Positions 44,027 to 54,689 are shown, numbered from the stretch's first letter. The stretch is 64,000 nt of DNA from Endozoicomonas sp. ISHI1 (GCF_024606225.1 NZ_JAGRPU010000018.1:1-64000), one strand, 5' to 3'. Program-made: numbers and translations. The notes: a model not told the origin generated them from the sequence alone.

Positions 44027-44218
44027 CTATAGTTCCTTTCTTGCACAGGTTATTTCAGCAGAACGCGCTATCTTACCATCAACCAACCTTTGACAGGAGA
44101 ACTTCCAGATATTTCTTTTCAAGGTTACAAGTTCAGCCCTGTCTTCCTGCCTGACTTTCATCCGGAAACTCAGAATATGAGACACCTGCTCCGTGGACTC
44201 AGTTAACGGAACACCCGG
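44027..44218 (-). pseudogene. fabZ: fabZ remnant (3-hydroxyacyl-ACP dehydratase)
   Basis: The slot between lpxD and lpxA normally holds fabZ (about 145 codons). Here only 64 codons remain open. They start P-G-V-P-L-T-E-S-T-E-Q-V-S-H-I-L-S-F-R-M, matching the FabZ block [20 protein letters not shown]. They finish L-K-R-N-I-W-K-F-S-C, V-D-G-K, S-A-E-I-T-C-A-R-K-E-L, matching the FabZ C-terminus (KRxIWKFxC...SAEIxCAxxxL). The N-terminal half with the catalytic H-F-P-x-H-P motif is gone, the PGV block is preceded by a stop, and about 28 residues are deleted between the two conserved blocks. The general-acid Glu position is kept but the active site cannot form. The stop is 3 bp from the lpxA start. 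Confidence 0.85.
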
Positions 44219-44228
44219 CTAATGACAA

Positions 44229-44253
44229 CAAAAGGCTGGAAAACCAGCCTTTT
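44229..44253. terminator. Terminator between lpxD and the fabZ remnant
   Basis: The stem aaaggctgg/ccagccttt with an AAAA loop is followed on the minus strand by TTTTGTTGT, 40 bp after the lpxD stop. It cuts the ancestral lpxD-fabZ-lpxA operon in two. Confidence 0.75.
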
Positions 44254-44292
44254 AGCAATGCGTACCGATTGAACAGTACATAAAAACACCTC

Positions 44293-45321
44293 TCACTCGT
44301 CGAGTCGACGTTCACACTGCTTCAAACGTTTGGCCATGTCGTCAAGCTTCCTGAAGCGCACTGCATTCTTTCGCCACTCCGCAACCTCCATCATGCCGGT
44401 TCCGGAGGCGTAGGCACCTGAGCGGGATATGGACTTGGTGACCATCGCCATTCCAGACAAATGAACATGATCAGCAATAGTGATATGCCCCGCAAGACCC
44501 GAAGCACCCGCAATAGTGCAATACTCACCGACCCTGGTACTACCGGAAATACCAACATTGGCAGCAATAGCGGTGTGCTTGCCTATCACCACGTTGTGAG
44601 CAATCTGGACAAGATTGTCGATCCTGACGCCGTCGTGTATCACCGTATCACCCAATGCGCCACGATCAATACAGGTACAGGAACCAATCTCAACATCGTT
44701 ACCAATAACCACTCCACCAATCTGGGCAATTTTATGCCACCGGCCATCTAAACAGGCATTACCAAAACCATCAGCCCCAATAACAGCATTGGCATGAATA
44801 ATACAGCGTTCACCAATAAAAACACCGTGACAGATTGAAACATTCCGACAGACATGACTGTTCTTGCCAATAACAGTGTCATGACCAATCACAGCACCTG
44901 AATCAATGCGAACACCTTCAGAGATCTGAGTTCCCGATTCAACCACTACCTTAGGACCTATTGCGGCCGATGGATGAATCTCAGCGTCTGAAGCAATAAC
45001 TGCAGAGGGGTGGACACCTTCCGGCTGCCCTTTATCGGTATCGAAGAGGTGAGAAAGAGCAGCATACCCCAGGTAGGGATTGTCAAGAACCAGTGCATTT
45101 CCAGCCCATGTCTCAGCCTGAGCCGGGGCCAATATAACGGCACTGGCCCCAGTGTTCTTCAGATAGCGGGCGTAGGCGGGGTTCGCTAAAAAAGCCAGCT
45201 CCCCTGAAACAGCATCCTGAAGGGTGTTCAAACCAAAGATACACTCGCCAGGATTACCCTTGAGTTCAGCATCAGCCCTGTCAGCCAGCTCAGACAGGGT
45301 AAAGGAAAAAGACTGCTTCAT
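44293..45321 (-). CDS. lpxD: UDP-3-O-(3-hydroxyacyl)glucosamine N-acyltransferase
   Basis: 342 residues; the third step of lipid A synthesis. An N-terminal uridine-binding domain (about 1-100) precedes a hexapeptide-repeat beta-helix (I-G-x-x-x-V runs). The catalytic His lies in V-Q-I-A-H-N-V-V-I-G. A short C-terminal helix ends in L-K-Q-C-E-R-R-L-D-E. It starts 3 bp after the skp stop, so both are one transcription unit, and it is followed by a terminator. Confidence 0.96.
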   Translation of the reverse strand: MKQSFSFTLSELADRADAELKGNPGECIFGLNTLQDAVSGELAFLANPAYARYLKNTGASAVILAPAQAETWAGNALVLDNPYLGYAALSHLFDTDKGQPEGVHPSAVIASDAEIHPSAAIGPKVVVESGTQISEGVRIDSGAVIGHDTVIGKNSHVCRNVSICHGVFIGERCIIHANAVIGADGFGNACLDGRWHKIAQIGGVVIGNDVEIGSCTCIDRGALGDTVIHDGVRIDNLVQIAHNVVIGKHTAIAANVGISGSTRVGEYCTIAGASGLAGHITIADHVHLSGMAMVTKSISRSGAYASGTGMMEVAEWRKNAVRFRKLDDMAKRLKQCERRLDE

Positions 45322-45324
45322 GAA

Positions 45325-45828
45325 TTACTTCAACTTGTTCATGCGCTCAATTACCTTGCGAGTGATATCAAACCCGGGCTTGACGAAACGCGCAGCACCT
45401 CTCTCCAGAACCAGATCGTAATCCTGCTCTTTAGACACTTCCTCGATTGCTTTTTCAAGCTTCGGCCTCAACTTACCCAGCTCAGTCTGATCAGAACGGG
45501 CTTTTTCGCTACGCAACTGTCGATCTTGCAGCTGCAGATCTTCAAACTTACGCTTGATCTCAACCTGCCGACTCTCACGCTGGCCTTCAGTGAGCGTGGG
45601 ACCGTCTTTCTGAAGCTTTTGTTCCAGTGCTCTGAGTTCATCCTGCAGTGCTTTGAGCTTCTTGATTTTAGGAGCAAACGTCTTTTCAGCTTCTTTGGCA
45701 TACTTTTTAGCTGCGTCTGATTCCAGAACAGCCATCTCTGAATCCACAACAGCGATTTTTTGTGCCTGCGCTAACGGAGATAACAGTAGCAGAGCAACAA
45801 ACGCCAATTTGATCGATTTCAAGTTCAT
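45325..45828 (-). CDS. skp: Periplasmic chaperone Skp (OmpH)
   Basis: 167 residues from the ATG at 45828, giving a clean signal peptide M-N-L-K-S-I-K-L-A...L-A-Q-A|Q; the longer frame starts at a TTG. The mature protein has the OmpH pattern K-I-A-V-V-D-S-E, a long basic and acidic coiled coil (about 50-125) and a C-terminal strand. It carries unfolded outer membrane proteins towards BamA. Unlike most relatives it is separated from bamA by about 415 bp. Confidence 0.92.
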   Translation of the reverse strand: MNLKSIKLAFVALLLLSPLAQAQKIAVVDSEMAVLESDAAKKYAKEAEKTFAPKIKKLKALQDELRALEQKLQKDGPTLTEGQRESRQVEIKRKFEDLQLQDRQLRSEKARSDQTELGKLRPKLEKAIEEVSKEQDYDLVLERGAARFVKPGFDITRKVIERMNKLK

Positions 45829-46243
45829 TCTCCTGAATAAAAACGCAAAGTCCAAAACTGAGTATACCTCTGTATACCAGAAACTCTCTGAAGCCTGAAA
45901 TACTCACCCGATAAATTCTAAAACAGCTTCGGAGCTTCCCTACAACGGCATGCGAGAACCGCCTCATTATAATGAAATGGCACTATATCGCATCTATTTA
46001 TACTACTGTGCTTGTATAGAATCAGTAAAAAGTGACCGCTTCTTAGGGCAAAAACAGTGGGCACCTATCGTATACAGAACCATGATTCTATATTGTCAGA
46101 TCATGGAAAAAGTCAGGGGAAAGTAAAGTTGAAAGCCAACAGGAAGTCATCTGGCCAGCTTTCATCATTATAGTGCCTTCTGACAATCTCATTGAGAGCT
46201 GCGAATGTCGACAAGCTGCCCCCAATAAGATCATGAAAGCCTC
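45829..46243. other. bamA-skp spacer
   Basis: 415 bp where most gammaproteobacteria have almost none. It must contain the promoter for skp-lpxD. A 40-codon open stretch next to bamA (minus strand, ending in F-N-F-T-F-P) has no family I recognise and no start, so I do not call it a gene. Confidence 0.4.
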
Positions 46244-48559
46244 TTAAAAAGGTGTACCGAGGGAGAACGCAAACACCTGAGTCTCGTCTTCTCCTTCGGG
46301 ATTGAGGGCTTTGGCCAGACTAAAAGTCAGCGGTCCAAGCGGCGTAATCCAGGTTAGTCCCACACCCACACTGTAACGGAGCGAACCAAAGTCTGGCTGC
46401 GAACAATCCTTGATGTCACCACTGGGACAGCTGGTATCAAAGACATTACCGTAATCAAAGAACAGACTGGTTCTTAACGAACGCTGATCTTTTACAAAAG
46501 GCAGAGGGAAGAGCACTTCAGCGGTACCCTCGAAGACAAAATCACCGCCAATGGCGTTGTAATCATTGTCATTCTTCTCTTTAGCTTTAGGACCCAGAGA
46601 GTTGTCTTTGTAGCCACGAACAGAGCCAAAGCCACCTGCATAAAAATGCTCGAAGAAAGGTATATCAGTGGTATCACCATAGGCTCCAATATAACCAATT
46701 CTGGTAGAAATGCGCCCTGTCAGTGAGCCAGTAAAAGGATAGAAGTACTGACCACGATAAATGAGCTTGTAGAAATTGACATCCGATCCCGGAATGGTCA
46801 CCTGCACCGAGGCGCTCTGAGAATAACCCCGTGTAGGCAGCAAGCCGCGATTCAATTCATTTTCAGACCAGCTCAGCGTCGATTTGATGTTTGTGAAACT
46901 ATCACCATTCTCTTTCAAATAGTCGAGAATATAATCCGGTGTTTCTGAACCCGTTGTAATGCTGGTAGCATCAACACCCAACCCCATACTGATAGACTGA
47001 GTTTCCGAAATCGGGTAACCAAAGTTAACATTCGCACCGGTCGTGTCTGCAGCGTAGTTCGAAATATCTGTATCACTGTAATCATAAGAACGATGGTACA
47101 AGTTAAAACCACGGCTCACACCATCTACGGTGAAGTAAGGATCCGTAAAACTGAAGTTATAAAGCTGGCTGACATCACTCTTGTTCAGACCCACAGATAC
47201 TTTGTTACCCGTCCCCAGGAAATTGTTCTGACTAATAGAGCCACCCAACAACAGACCATCAGACTGGGAGAAACCCACACTGGCTGAAATACTGCCCGAA
47301 GGCTGCTCTTCAACGGTATAGTTTACATCGATCAGATCACTGGTTCCGGGAACCGGAGGTGTTTCAATATTGACTGACTTGAAGAAACCCAGACGCTCAA
47401 GACGCACCTTGGACTGCTCAATTTTCTGAGTGTTCGCAGAAGCCCCCTCCATCTGACGCATCTCACGACGCAGAACCTCATCTTCGGTTTTGGTATTTCC
47501 AGAGAAGTTAAGCCTGCGAACATAAGCACGCTTACCGGGATCAACAAAGAAAGTCAGGGAAACGGTCTTCTTTTCGTGATCCGGAGTAGGTATACCCGTC
47601 ACATTGGCAAAGGTATAACCTTCATTACCGAGACGCCTGCTCAGAATTTCTTCTGTTGTGGTAATCACACGGCGGGAAAATACCTGTTCAGGCTTGGCCA
47701 GCAACAGGCTTTTGGCCTCTTCCTCAGGGATAATTAAGTCGCCCGCCAGCTTGACATCACTAATTGTGTATTTATCGCCTTCGTCAATATTCACTGTGAT
47801 AAAGACACTTTGTTTGTCTGGGCTGATCGACACCTGGGTGGAGCGAATATTAAAGTTGATGTAACCACGGTCCAGGTAATAGGAGCGGAGTCGCTCCAGA
47901 TCACCCGATAACTTTTCACGGGAATACTTATCGCTGGAACCAAAGAATGAAAGCCAGTGAGATTCTTTAAGTTCAAACAGATCTAGCACATCTTGCTGAG
48001 GAAAAACCGTGTTACCAACAACATTGATATGTTGAATGGTCGCGACCTTTCCCTCTTTGACATTAATCGTTAGCTTGACCCGGTTTCGAGGCTGAGCTTC
48101 AACATCAGCGGTAATTCTCGCACCGTAACGACCCTGAGCAACATACTGACGCTCCAACTCAAGTCGAATAGCCTCCAGAGTTGCCTGCTGAAAAATCTCA
48201 CCTTCGGCCAGGCCCGACTTGCTCAGGCCCTGTTTGAGATCATCCGTCTTGATGGCTTTATTACCCTTAATGACAATTTCACTGATGGAAGGTCGCTCAA
48301 TAACCGAAACGACCAGAACATCGCCATCTCTGGCCATTTGAATATCTTTGAAATACCCTGTCCGGAACAGGGATTTAGCTGCACTGGAAATCTGCACAGA
48401 TTCAATATCATCGCCAACTTCTATGGGCAGAGCATTAAATACTGTACCGGCTGAAACCCTCTGGAGGCCATCAATCCGGATATCAGACACTACAAAAGCG
48501 TTAGCACCTGACGCATAGGCCATTGAGCCAATCAGCAGAGACAACAGTGATCGCTTCAT
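46244..48559 (-). CDS. bamA: Outer membrane protein assembly factor BamA
   Basis: 771 residues from the ATG at 48559, which begins the signal peptide M-K-R-S-L-L-S-L-L-I-G-S...G-A-N-A|F. Five POTRA domains (about 23-420) precede a 16-strand barrel. The lid-loop V-R-G-Y (G-G-F-G-S-V-R-G-Y-K-D-N-S-L-G-P) and the terminal F-S-L-G-T-P-F are present. It folds and inserts outer membrane proteins, including the autotransporter found here. The long frame to 48607 abuts the rseP stop but lacks a signal peptide at its start. Confidence 0.96.
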   Translation of the reverse strand: MKRSLLSLLIGSMAYASGANAFVVSDIRIDGLQRVSAGTVFNALPIEVGDDIESVQISSAAKSLFRTGYFKDIQMARDGDVLVVSVIERPSISEIVIKGNKAIKTDDLKQGLSKSGLAEGEIFQQATLEAIRLELERQYVAQGRYGARITADVEAQPRNRVKLTINVKEGKVATIQHINVVGNTVFPQQDVLDLFELKESHWLSFFGSSDKYSREKLSGDLERLRSYYLDRGYINFNIRSTQVSISPDKQSVFITVNIDEGDKYTISDVKLAGDLIIPEEEAKSLLLAKPEQVFSRRVITTTEEILSRRLGNEGYTFANVTGIPTPDHEKKTVSLTFFVDPGKRAYVRRLNFSGNTKTEDEVLRREMRQMEGASANTQKIEQSKVRLERLGFFKSVNIETPPVPGTSDLIDVNYTVEEQPSGSISASVGFSQSDGLLLGGSISQNNFLGTGNKVSVGLNKSDVSQLYNFSFTDPYFTVDGVSRGFNLYHRSYDYSDTDISNYAADTTGANVNFGYPISETQSISMGLGVDATSITTGSETPDYILDYLKENGDSFTNIKSTLSWSENELNRGLLPTRGYSQSASVQVTIPGSDVNFYKLIYRGQYFYPFTGSLTGRISTRIGYIGAYGDTTDIPFFEHFYAGGFGSVRGYKDNSLGPKAKEKNDNDYNAIGGDFVFEGTAEVLFPLPFVKDQRSLRTSLFFDYGNVFDTSCPSGDIKDCSQPDFGSLRYSVGVGLTWITPLGPLTFSLAKALNPEGEDETQVFAFSLGTPF

Positions 48560-48606
48560 GGAATCCGTTCTTAGTCCGTGTTCATTTTTCACTCTGGGTA
48601 GTCGCA

Positions 48607-49983
48607 TCAGAAAAGCCGGCTTATGTCATTATAAAGAGCCAGCATCATTACACTGACCACCAGAGTCACCCCAATTTTCAACCCAACCATCTGAGCCTTT
48701 TCAGACAGCGGCTTTCCTCTGACCCATTCCACCAGATAAAACAACAGGTGTCCTCCATCCAGTACAGGAATAGGCAGTAAATTTAAAACCCCAAGACTGA
48801 CACTCAACATAGACAGGAAGTAGAGAAAATTCTCCAGCCCTGATTGCAGGGATGCGCCAGCCACTTTAGCAATGGTAATGGGACCGCTCAAGTTTTTTAC
48901 CGAAACCAAGCCAACAACCATCTTCCACAGCGACTCAAGCGTCATTTCCGTCAAAGCTGACGTAGCCTGAATGGCTTTAGGAATTGCAGACAGAGGGTTA
49001 AATTGCAAGGTTCTGATCATATCGTCAGGCCAGGAGACTGACTGAACACCTGCACCGATATAACCGACAAGCTGACCCTCCACCTCTTTCTCACCGGGCG
49101 TCATGGTAATGCTCCGGAGACTACCCTTTCGCTCAATTTCTAATTGCAGTGTTTTGCCAGGGTGACTACGAATCAGGTTAACCCATGCCAGCCAATCCTG
49201 TACAGGCTCACCATTGGTTTTGAGGATTTTGTCACCCGTCTGAAGGCCCGCCTGCTCGGCAGCACCACCCGCTACAACCTGACCGATAACGGCTGGTATT
49301 TGAGGTGAATAGGGGACAATCCCCAGCGCTTTGACTGGATTCAGATCCTCTTGACCTACCAGCCAGTCGTTCAGAGGCACCTGCCTGACGACTTCACTCC
49401 CTACCGGCTTTTGGCCGGGGATTCCCTGCCTGACAGTTACATCGACAGAACGATTGTCGCCAATAAACGACAAAAGCTCCATATTAACCTGTTGCCACCC
49501 GGGTGTATCTGCCGAACCGATTCTTAAAATCTCATCTCCAGGCTGAATACCAGCCACTGCCGCAGGAGAGTCAGGCAATACTTGCTCAACCTGTGGTAGC
49601 ATGGTCTTTACGCCAAGTACATACATTAACCAGAGCGCGGCTATGGCCAGCAGGAAATTAGCGATCGGCCCCGCGGCCACAATCGCTATCCGGGAGAGGA
49701 CCGGTTTATTGTTAAAAGCGAACGCCTTCTCCGATTCGGGCACAGGCCCCTCCCGCTCATCCAGCATCTTGACATAACCACCAAGAGGGATGGCTGCAAT
49801 CACGTATTCAGTGCCCTGACGATCGGTGCGACTCCAAAGTGGTTTGCCAAAGCCTACTGAAAAGCGCAGTACCCTGACACCACATCGCCGAGCCACCCAA
49901 AAATGACCAAATTCATGAATACTGACAAGAATCCCTAACGTTATGACAAAGGCCAGAAACGTCTGCAAAGTTCCAAATATCAT
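48607..49983 (-). CDS. rseP: RIP metalloprotease RseP
   Basis: 458 residues with four transmembrane segments. The zinc motif H-E-F-G-H (23-27) lies in the first helix and the third ligand in L-D-G-G-H near residue 402. Two PDZ domains (about 120-290) sit in the periplasmic loop; the second begins at about V-I-G-Q-V-V-A-G-G-A-A-E-Q-A-G-L. It cleaves anti-sigma factors such as RseA within the membrane. dxr-rseP-bamA is the conserved order. Confidence 0.95.
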   Translation of the reverse strand: MIFGTLQTFLAFVITLGILVSIHEFGHFWVARRCGVRVLRFSVGFGKPLWSRTDRQGTEYVIAAIPLGGYVKMLDEREGPVPESEKAFAFNNKPVLSRIAIVAAGPIANFLLAIAALWLMYVLGVKTMLPQVEQVLPDSPAAVAGIQPGDEILRIGSADTPGWQQVNMELLSFIGDNRSVDVTVRQGIPGQKPVGSEVVRQVPLNDWLVGQEDLNPVKALGIVPYSPQIPAVIGQVVAGGAAEQAGLQTGDKILKTNGEPVQDWLAWVNLIRSHPGKTLQLEIERKGSLRSITMTPGEKEVEGQLVGYIGAGVQSVSWPDDMIRTLQFNPLSAIPKAIQATSALTEMTLESLWKMVVGLVSVKNLSGPITIAKVAGASLQSGLENFLYFLSMLSVSLGVLNLLPIPVLDGGHLLFYLVEWVRGKPLSEKAQMVGLKIGVTLVVSVMMLALYNDISRLF

Positions 49984-50138
49984 TTCGCGTTACCCAACCT
50001 CCGTTACGCCAGACTGACTGCCTCGACCCTGAACTTCCAGACAGCAGCAGTTGACAGAGTTTTATGATTCAATGTACGACTGTAAATAGAATATCGCCAG
50101 AATGACAGTGAAATATATGCATTTAAACCTTAAGAACA

Positions 50139-51326
50139 TCAAGCTGTCTTGTGCCAATATTCAATCTGGGTTCTGGCCTGTAACCTGGCCTTTCGATCAG
50201 CATCCAGCACCTGCTCAATATCACCAGCACTCTTCACCTGAAGCGCCTGAAGAGTGGCATCAATGACTTCCGGGATACGATCAAAGCGAAGATGATCGCC
50301 CAGAAAGGCTTCTACAGCCGCCTCATTGGCTGCATTAAGCATAGCGGCAGCAGTACCACCAGTAGATGCAGCATCCTGAGCCAGCTGCAAACACCTGAAA
50401 CGCTGCAGACAGGGCTTCTGAAAATCCAGCCTGCCAACATCGGCCAGAGAAAGTGGCTCTACACCGGACTGGATGCGTTCCGGCCAGGCCATTGCATGAG
50501 CAATAGGTGTGCGCATATCCGGGTTCCCCATCTGGGCCAGAACCGAGCCATCCTCATAGTCCACCAGAGAATGAATAATACTCTGCGGATGAATCACCAC
50601 TTCGACCTGTGAGGGGCGGGCACCAAAGAGCCAGCACGCCTCAATAAACTCAAGCCCCTTGTTCATCATGGTCGCCGAGTCTACAGAGATTTTTCGCCCC
50701 ATACGCCAGTTCGGATGAGCACAGGCCTGGGCAGGCGTGACAGCTGGAAGAGCTTCTACCGGAATATCCCTGAAAGGACCACCCGAAGCGGTTAATAAAA
50801 TCCTGCGAACCCCAATGCTCTGAAGACCTTGTCGATAACCATGAGGAAGGCACTGAAAGATAGCATTGTGTTCACTGTCAATAGGCAACAACTGAGCTCC
50901 GGACTCTTTCACTGAATCCATAAAAAGCGCACCAGTCATTACCAGCGCCTCTTTGTTTGCCAGCAAGACTTTCTTGCCTGCCTTGACAGCAGCCAGAGTA
51001 GGCAAAAGACCTGCCGCTCCGACAATAGCTGCCATGACGATATCGACGTCTGAATCAGCGGCCACCTGAGCGACTGAACGGCTACCACCCAGAACCTCTG
51101 TTTTGATTCCTTCAGCTTTAACCGACACCCTCAACTGGTCTGCAACAGCAGGATCTGACATTACAGCAAAGTCGGGCTTAAATGCCCTGACCTGCTCCAG
51201 CATCGGGTCATGACTCCGACATGCGACCAGCGACCTTACTTTATAACGATCACTGTTTCGGGCAATGACATCCAGAGTGTTTTTTCCGATAGACCCGGTT
51301 GAGCCCAGTACACAAACCTGCTGCAT
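50139..51326 (-). CDS. dxr: 1-deoxy-D-xylulose 5-phosphate reductoisomerase
   Basis: 395 residues; converts DXP to methylerythritol 4-phosphate with NADPH. The N-terminal Rossmann motif [10 protein letters not shown] (8-17), the metal and substrate motif [11 protein letters not shown] and the flexible-loop T-A-S-G-G-P-F-R are present. It begins 2 bp after the cdsA stop and is followed by rseP. Confidence 0.96.
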   Translation of the reverse strand: MQQVCVLGSTGSIGKNTLDVIARNSDRYKVRSLVACRSHDPMLEQVRAFKPDFAVMSDPAVADQLRVSVKAEGIKTEVLGGSRSVAQVAADSDVDIVMAAIVGAAGLLPTLAAVKAGKKVLLANKEALVMTGALFMDSVKESGAQLLPIDSEHNAIFQCLPHGYRQGLQSIGVRRILLTASGGPFRDIPVEALPAVTPAQACAHPNWRMGRKISVDSATMMNKGLEFIEACWLFGARPSQVEVVIHPQSIIHSLVDYEDGSVLAQMGNPDMRTPIAHAMAWPERIQSGVEPLSLADVGRLDFQKPCLQRFRCLQLAQDAASTGGTAAAMLNAANEAAVEAFLGDHLRFDRIPEVIDATLQALQVKSAGDIEQVLDADRKARLQARTQIEYWHKTA

Positions 51327-51328
51327 GC

Positions 51329-52129
51329 TTAACTCCCACCGATAACCAAAGCAAGAGTAAAGACCGGCACAGCCGCCGTCAGGCTGTCTATTCGATCCAG
51401 CACCCCACCATGGCCGGGCAGTAAATTACTACTGTCCTTAATCCCACGCTCTCGCTTGAGCATACTTTCAAAAAGATCGCCCAGCACGGAAACCAGCACG
51501 ACAACTATTGAAAGCACTAAAAGCCCCAGCCCACGGGCAAAAGAAAGGTCAAAGTAGAGCCCCACACAGGCCGCTACCAGTAACGACATCAGCAGCCCGC
51601 CCACTAATCCTTCAATCGTTTTCTTGGGACTCACCCGTTCAGCCAGCTTGTGACGCCCGAGACCCTTACCGGCAAAATAGGCCCCCACATCGGCCGCCCA
51701 GACGAGCAGGAATACCAGCATGATGGTCCAACCCTGCTGGTCATGGAATTTGAGTTTTGTGAGAGCAAACCAGGCCGGGACCAACGTCAACAAGCCCATC
51801 ATCAGCCTTAAAAAACGACTGTGACAGAAATAGGCGGAAGAAGGATAACCCTTGACCAGAGCAAATGCTACCAGCCACCAGACGACAGATACAGCCAGCA
51901 GTATATAGGCTGACATATCTTTAACAAACCAGCAGACCCCACCAGTCAATAACACATAACCCACCCGGGCGGCGGTGTCCTTGAAACCAGACAAGTTGGC
52001 CCACTCCCAGGCTCCAAGCATAATAACCAGAGCAATCAGGATCGAAAAAGCGGTGGGAGAAAGAAAAACAACACTCCCTAAGGCCATAACTGCCAGAAAC
52101 ACGGCAGTGAGAATTCTCTGTTTTAACAC
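51329..52129 (-). CDS. cdsA: Phosphatidate cytidylyltransferase
   Basis: 266 residues with about eight transmembrane segments. Makes CDP-diacylglycerol from phosphatidate and CTP. The C-terminal signature [28 protein letters not shown] is complete. The start overlaps the uppS stop by 7 bp. Confidence 0.95.
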   Translation of the reverse strand: MLKQRILTAVFLAVMALGSVVFLSPTAFSILIALVIMLGAWEWANLSGFKDTAARVGYVLLTGGVCWFVKDMSAYILLAVSVVWWLVAFALVKGYPSSAYFCHSRFLRLMMGLLTLVPAWFALTKLKFHDQQGWTIMLVFLLVWAADVGAYFAGKGLGRHKLAERVSPKKTIEGLVGGLLMSLLVAACVGLYFDLSFARGLGLLVLSIVVVLVSVLGDLFESMLKRERGIKDSSNLLPGHGGVLDRIDSLTAAVPVFTLALVIGGS

Positions 52130-52902
52130 GTAGCCTCAGCCTCCACCTGCTCGCTGGTCTTGCCAAATCGTCGCTGACGATTGACATAAGCCAGGAGCGC
52201 ACGCTCAAACTCCCTGCGATCGAAATCCGGCCACAAGGTTTTGGTAAAATAAAATTCGCTGTAGGCACACTGCCACAGAAGGAAGTTACTAATACGCTGC
52301 TCACCACTGGTTCTGATTAAAAGGTCGGGCTCGGGTATACCAGCCGTACTCAAATGCTGACCAATCAACGACTCATCAACCTCGTCAGCGGATATCTCAC
52401 CCTGCTCCACCAGGCTAGCCACCTTACGAGCAGACTGAGCAATATCCCACATCCCACCATAATTAGCAGCAATCACCAGGGTCACTTTCGCCCCGTCAGC
52501 AGTCAAAGCTTCTGCTTCTGCAATCTGCGCCTGAATGTCAGGGCTAAAGCGACTTACGTCGCCTATAATTTTCAACCTGATATTATTTTTTTTGAGCTTG
52601 CCAGTTTCCTTGCGCAATGTCCTCAGGAACAATTCCATCAGGCCATCCACTTCACTCTTCGGCCGATTCCAGTTTTCACTACTGAAAGCAAAGAGAGTCA
52701 GAACCTTAATACCTGCTTCACCACAAGCCTCAACTACTCCTCTTACTGCTTTTACACCCGCTCGATGTCCGGCAAGACTCGGAAGCAGTCGCCGTTTCGC
52801 CCAGCGGTTATTCCCATCCAGAATGATGGCCACATGGCGGGGCAACTTACTCACCGGTATCCCCTCTAAGTTGCCGATTTCCTCTAGCGATTTCATGGCC
52901 AT
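52123..52902 (-). CDS. uppS: Undecaprenyl diphosphate synthase
   Basis: 259 residues. Cis-prenyltransferase that builds the C55 lipid carrier of cell wall and LPS O-unit synthesis. The active-site D-G-N-N-R-W-A-K (about 29-36; Pseudomonas-like N instead of G), F-S-S-E-N-W-x-R-P and D-L-L-I-R-T-S-G-E-x-R-x-S-N-F are present. It overlaps cdsA and lies 328 bp from frr. Confidence 0.96.
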   Translation of the reverse strand: MAMKSLEEIGNLEGIPVSKLPRHVAIILDGNNRWAKRRLLPSLAGHRAGVKAVRGVVEACGEAGIKVLTLFAFSSENWNRPKSEVDGLMELFLRTLRKETGKLKKNNIRLKIIGDVSRFSPDIQAQIAEAEALTADGAKVTLVIAANYGGMWDIAQSARKVASLVEQGEISADEVDESLIGQHLSTAGIPEPDLLIRTSGEQRISNFLLWQCAYSEFYFTKTLWPDFDRREFERALLAYVNRQRRFGKTSEQVEAEATC

Positions 52903-53230
52903 TCACTATTTTGTTGATCTGAAAATACAATTTATTTGCAGCCCCCTGGAGGCGTTCACAGTTAAATACAAACACCCGCAAAGTGCCGCTCCTAACGCCT
53001 CAGAACGGAAAGACCCGCCTGAGAGACAACATCCCTGATCAAATAAGACATTTAGAGGAGCAACAGGCAGTCATGCAAAGGAAATGCAGCCACGCCCCTG
53101 AGGAGGGGCTAACGAGAACGCTGTTATAACCGCATTAGCAATTAAATTCAGGCTGCTACATCAAGATTCAAACAGACTGATTTTCCTCGCTCATGACTGT
53201 CTATAAGCAACCAATAAGAAGATGAAGCAC
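52903..53230. other. frr-uppS intergenic region
   Basis: About 330 bp with a small GC-rich hairpin (gcccct/aggggc around 53092-53108) that lacks a T-run. It probably includes the uppS promoter. No gene is visible. Confidence 0.4.
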
Positions 53231-53788
53231 TCAAACTTCCATCAGATCTTTTTCTTTGCTGGCCAGCGCCGCATCGACTGCAGCAATGTATTTATCAGTC
53301 ACCTTCTGGATATCGTCCTGTGCACGACGCTCATCGTCTTCACTGATTTCCTTTTCTTTTTCCAGCTCCTTGATGTCGGCCAGTGCATCACGACGAATAT
53401 TGCGAATAGCAATTTTAGCGTTTTCAGCTTCCTGACGTGCCTGACGGGTGTAGCCCTTCCGGGTCTCTTCAGTCAGGGGAGGAAGAGGGATACGAATCAC
53501 CTCACCGGCAGTGGAAGGATTCAAGCCCAGATCAGATTTAAGGATCGCTTTTTCTACATCAGGCACCATCTGTTTTTCCCAGACCCGAACAGCCAGGGTT
53601 CTGGCATCTTCAGTAGAAATGTTCGAAACCTGGCTTAATGGCGTCTCGGAGCCGTAATAGGAAACCCGGACACTATCCAGCAGACTCGGGTGAGCACGGC
53701 CAGTACGAATTTTGGCAAATGCACCATCCAGAGAGTCAACACTCTTGCTCATGCGCTCTTGCGCATCTTGCTTAATTTCTTCAATCAT
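53231..53788 (-). CDS. frr: Ribosome recycling factor
   Basis: 185 residues, the usual length. With EF-G it splits post-termination ribosomes. Three-helix bundle landmarks are [11 protein letters not shown], the P-L-S-Q-V-S-N-I segment, and [14 protein letters not shown]. The start overlaps the pyrH stop by 8 bp. Confidence 0.97.
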   Translation of the reverse strand: MIEEIKQDAQERMSKSVDSLDGAFAKIRTGRAHPSLLDSVRVSYYGSETPLSQVSNISTEDARTLAVRVWEKQMVPDVEKAILKSDLGLNPSTAGEVIRIPLPPLTEETRKGYTRQARQEAENAKIAIRNIRRDALADIKELEKEKEISEDDERRAQDDIQKVTDKYIAAVDAALASKEKDLMEV

Positions 53789-54521
53789 TTACCACCCCAC
53801 TCACCAGTGTTCCTTCTTCGCCACCTACCACTGCATTGAGCAGAGCACCGGATTTATTCATATTGAAAACCCGAACGGGCATCTGCTGATCACGAACCAG
53901 ACAGATCGCAGTCAAATCCATTACACCAAGTTTGCGCTCAAGCACATCATCATAGGTCAGGGACTCAAATTTTACTGCATCAGGATGTTTAACCGGATCC
54001 TTGTCATAGATACCGTCAACTTTGGTTGCTTTCAACACAACATCGGATTCAACTTCAATACCACGAAGGCAGGCTGCTGAGTCTGTTGTAAAGAAAGGGT
54101 TACCGGTACCCGCTGAAAAGATCACTACATCACCACCATTGAGGTAGCGCATTGCACGACGATGGTCATAGTGTTCAACAACACCATCCATCGGAATGGA
54201 AGACATGACACGGGTATTGATGTTTGAACGCTCCAGGGCATCACGCATAGCCAGGGCATTCATGACTGTGGCCAGCATCCCCATATGATCGCCAGTCACA
54301 CGATCAAGACCAGCAGCACTCAACGCTGCTCCGCGAAAGAGATTTCCGCCACCGATAACGATACCAACCTGAACGCCGATACCCACCAGCTGGCCGATTT
54401 CCAGGGCCATTCTGTCAAGAACACTGGGATCAATACCAAAGTCCCCCGATCCCTGAAGGGCCTCACCACTGAGCTTAAGCAGAATGCGCTTATATTTCGG
54501 TTGTCTATCATTTGCCGGCAT
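53781..54521 (-). CDS. pyrH: UMP kinase
   Basis: 246 residues. Phosphorylates UMP to UDP; hexameric, allosterically controlled by GTP and [17 protein letters not shown] near the start, G-G-G-N-L-F-R-G and D-S-A-A-C-L-R are in place. Overlaps frr. It is separated from tsf by a spacer with a tandem octamer repeat. Confidence 0.97.
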   Translation of the reverse strand: MPANDRQPKYKRILLKLSGEALQGSGDFGIDPSVLDRMALEIGQLVGIGVQVGIVIGGGNLFRGAALSAAGLDRVTGDHMGMLATVMNALAMRDALERSNINTRVMSSIPMDGVVEHYDHRRAMRYLNGGDVVIFSAGTGNPFFTTDSAACLRGIEVESDVVLKATKVDGIYDKDPVKHPDAVKFESLTYDDVLERKLGVMDLTAICLVRDQQMPVRVFNMNKSGALLNAVVGGEEGTLVSGVVND

Positions 54522-54689
54522 TTTCAGCTTTCCGATTCAGAGTTAGGCGAAAAGGCGCCTGTCCCCAACGGCCTGCCGACTCACCCCAAACCTCAATGAA
54601 TGAGTTTTATGCACTATTGGCAGCTGAAATTCAGCCACTCATATACAACCTTGCATCAGTGCATCAATACTCAGACATCAGGATATGGG

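Noticed and set aside
46110-46250. Open stretch of about 40 codons beside bamA ending F-N-F-T-F-P
   Set aside because: No start codon, no ribosome-binding site and no recognised family. It could be a gene remnant, but the evidence is too weak.
53092-53108. GC-rich hairpin after frr as terminator
   Set aside because: The stem is only 6 bp and there is no T-run; left as unassigned.
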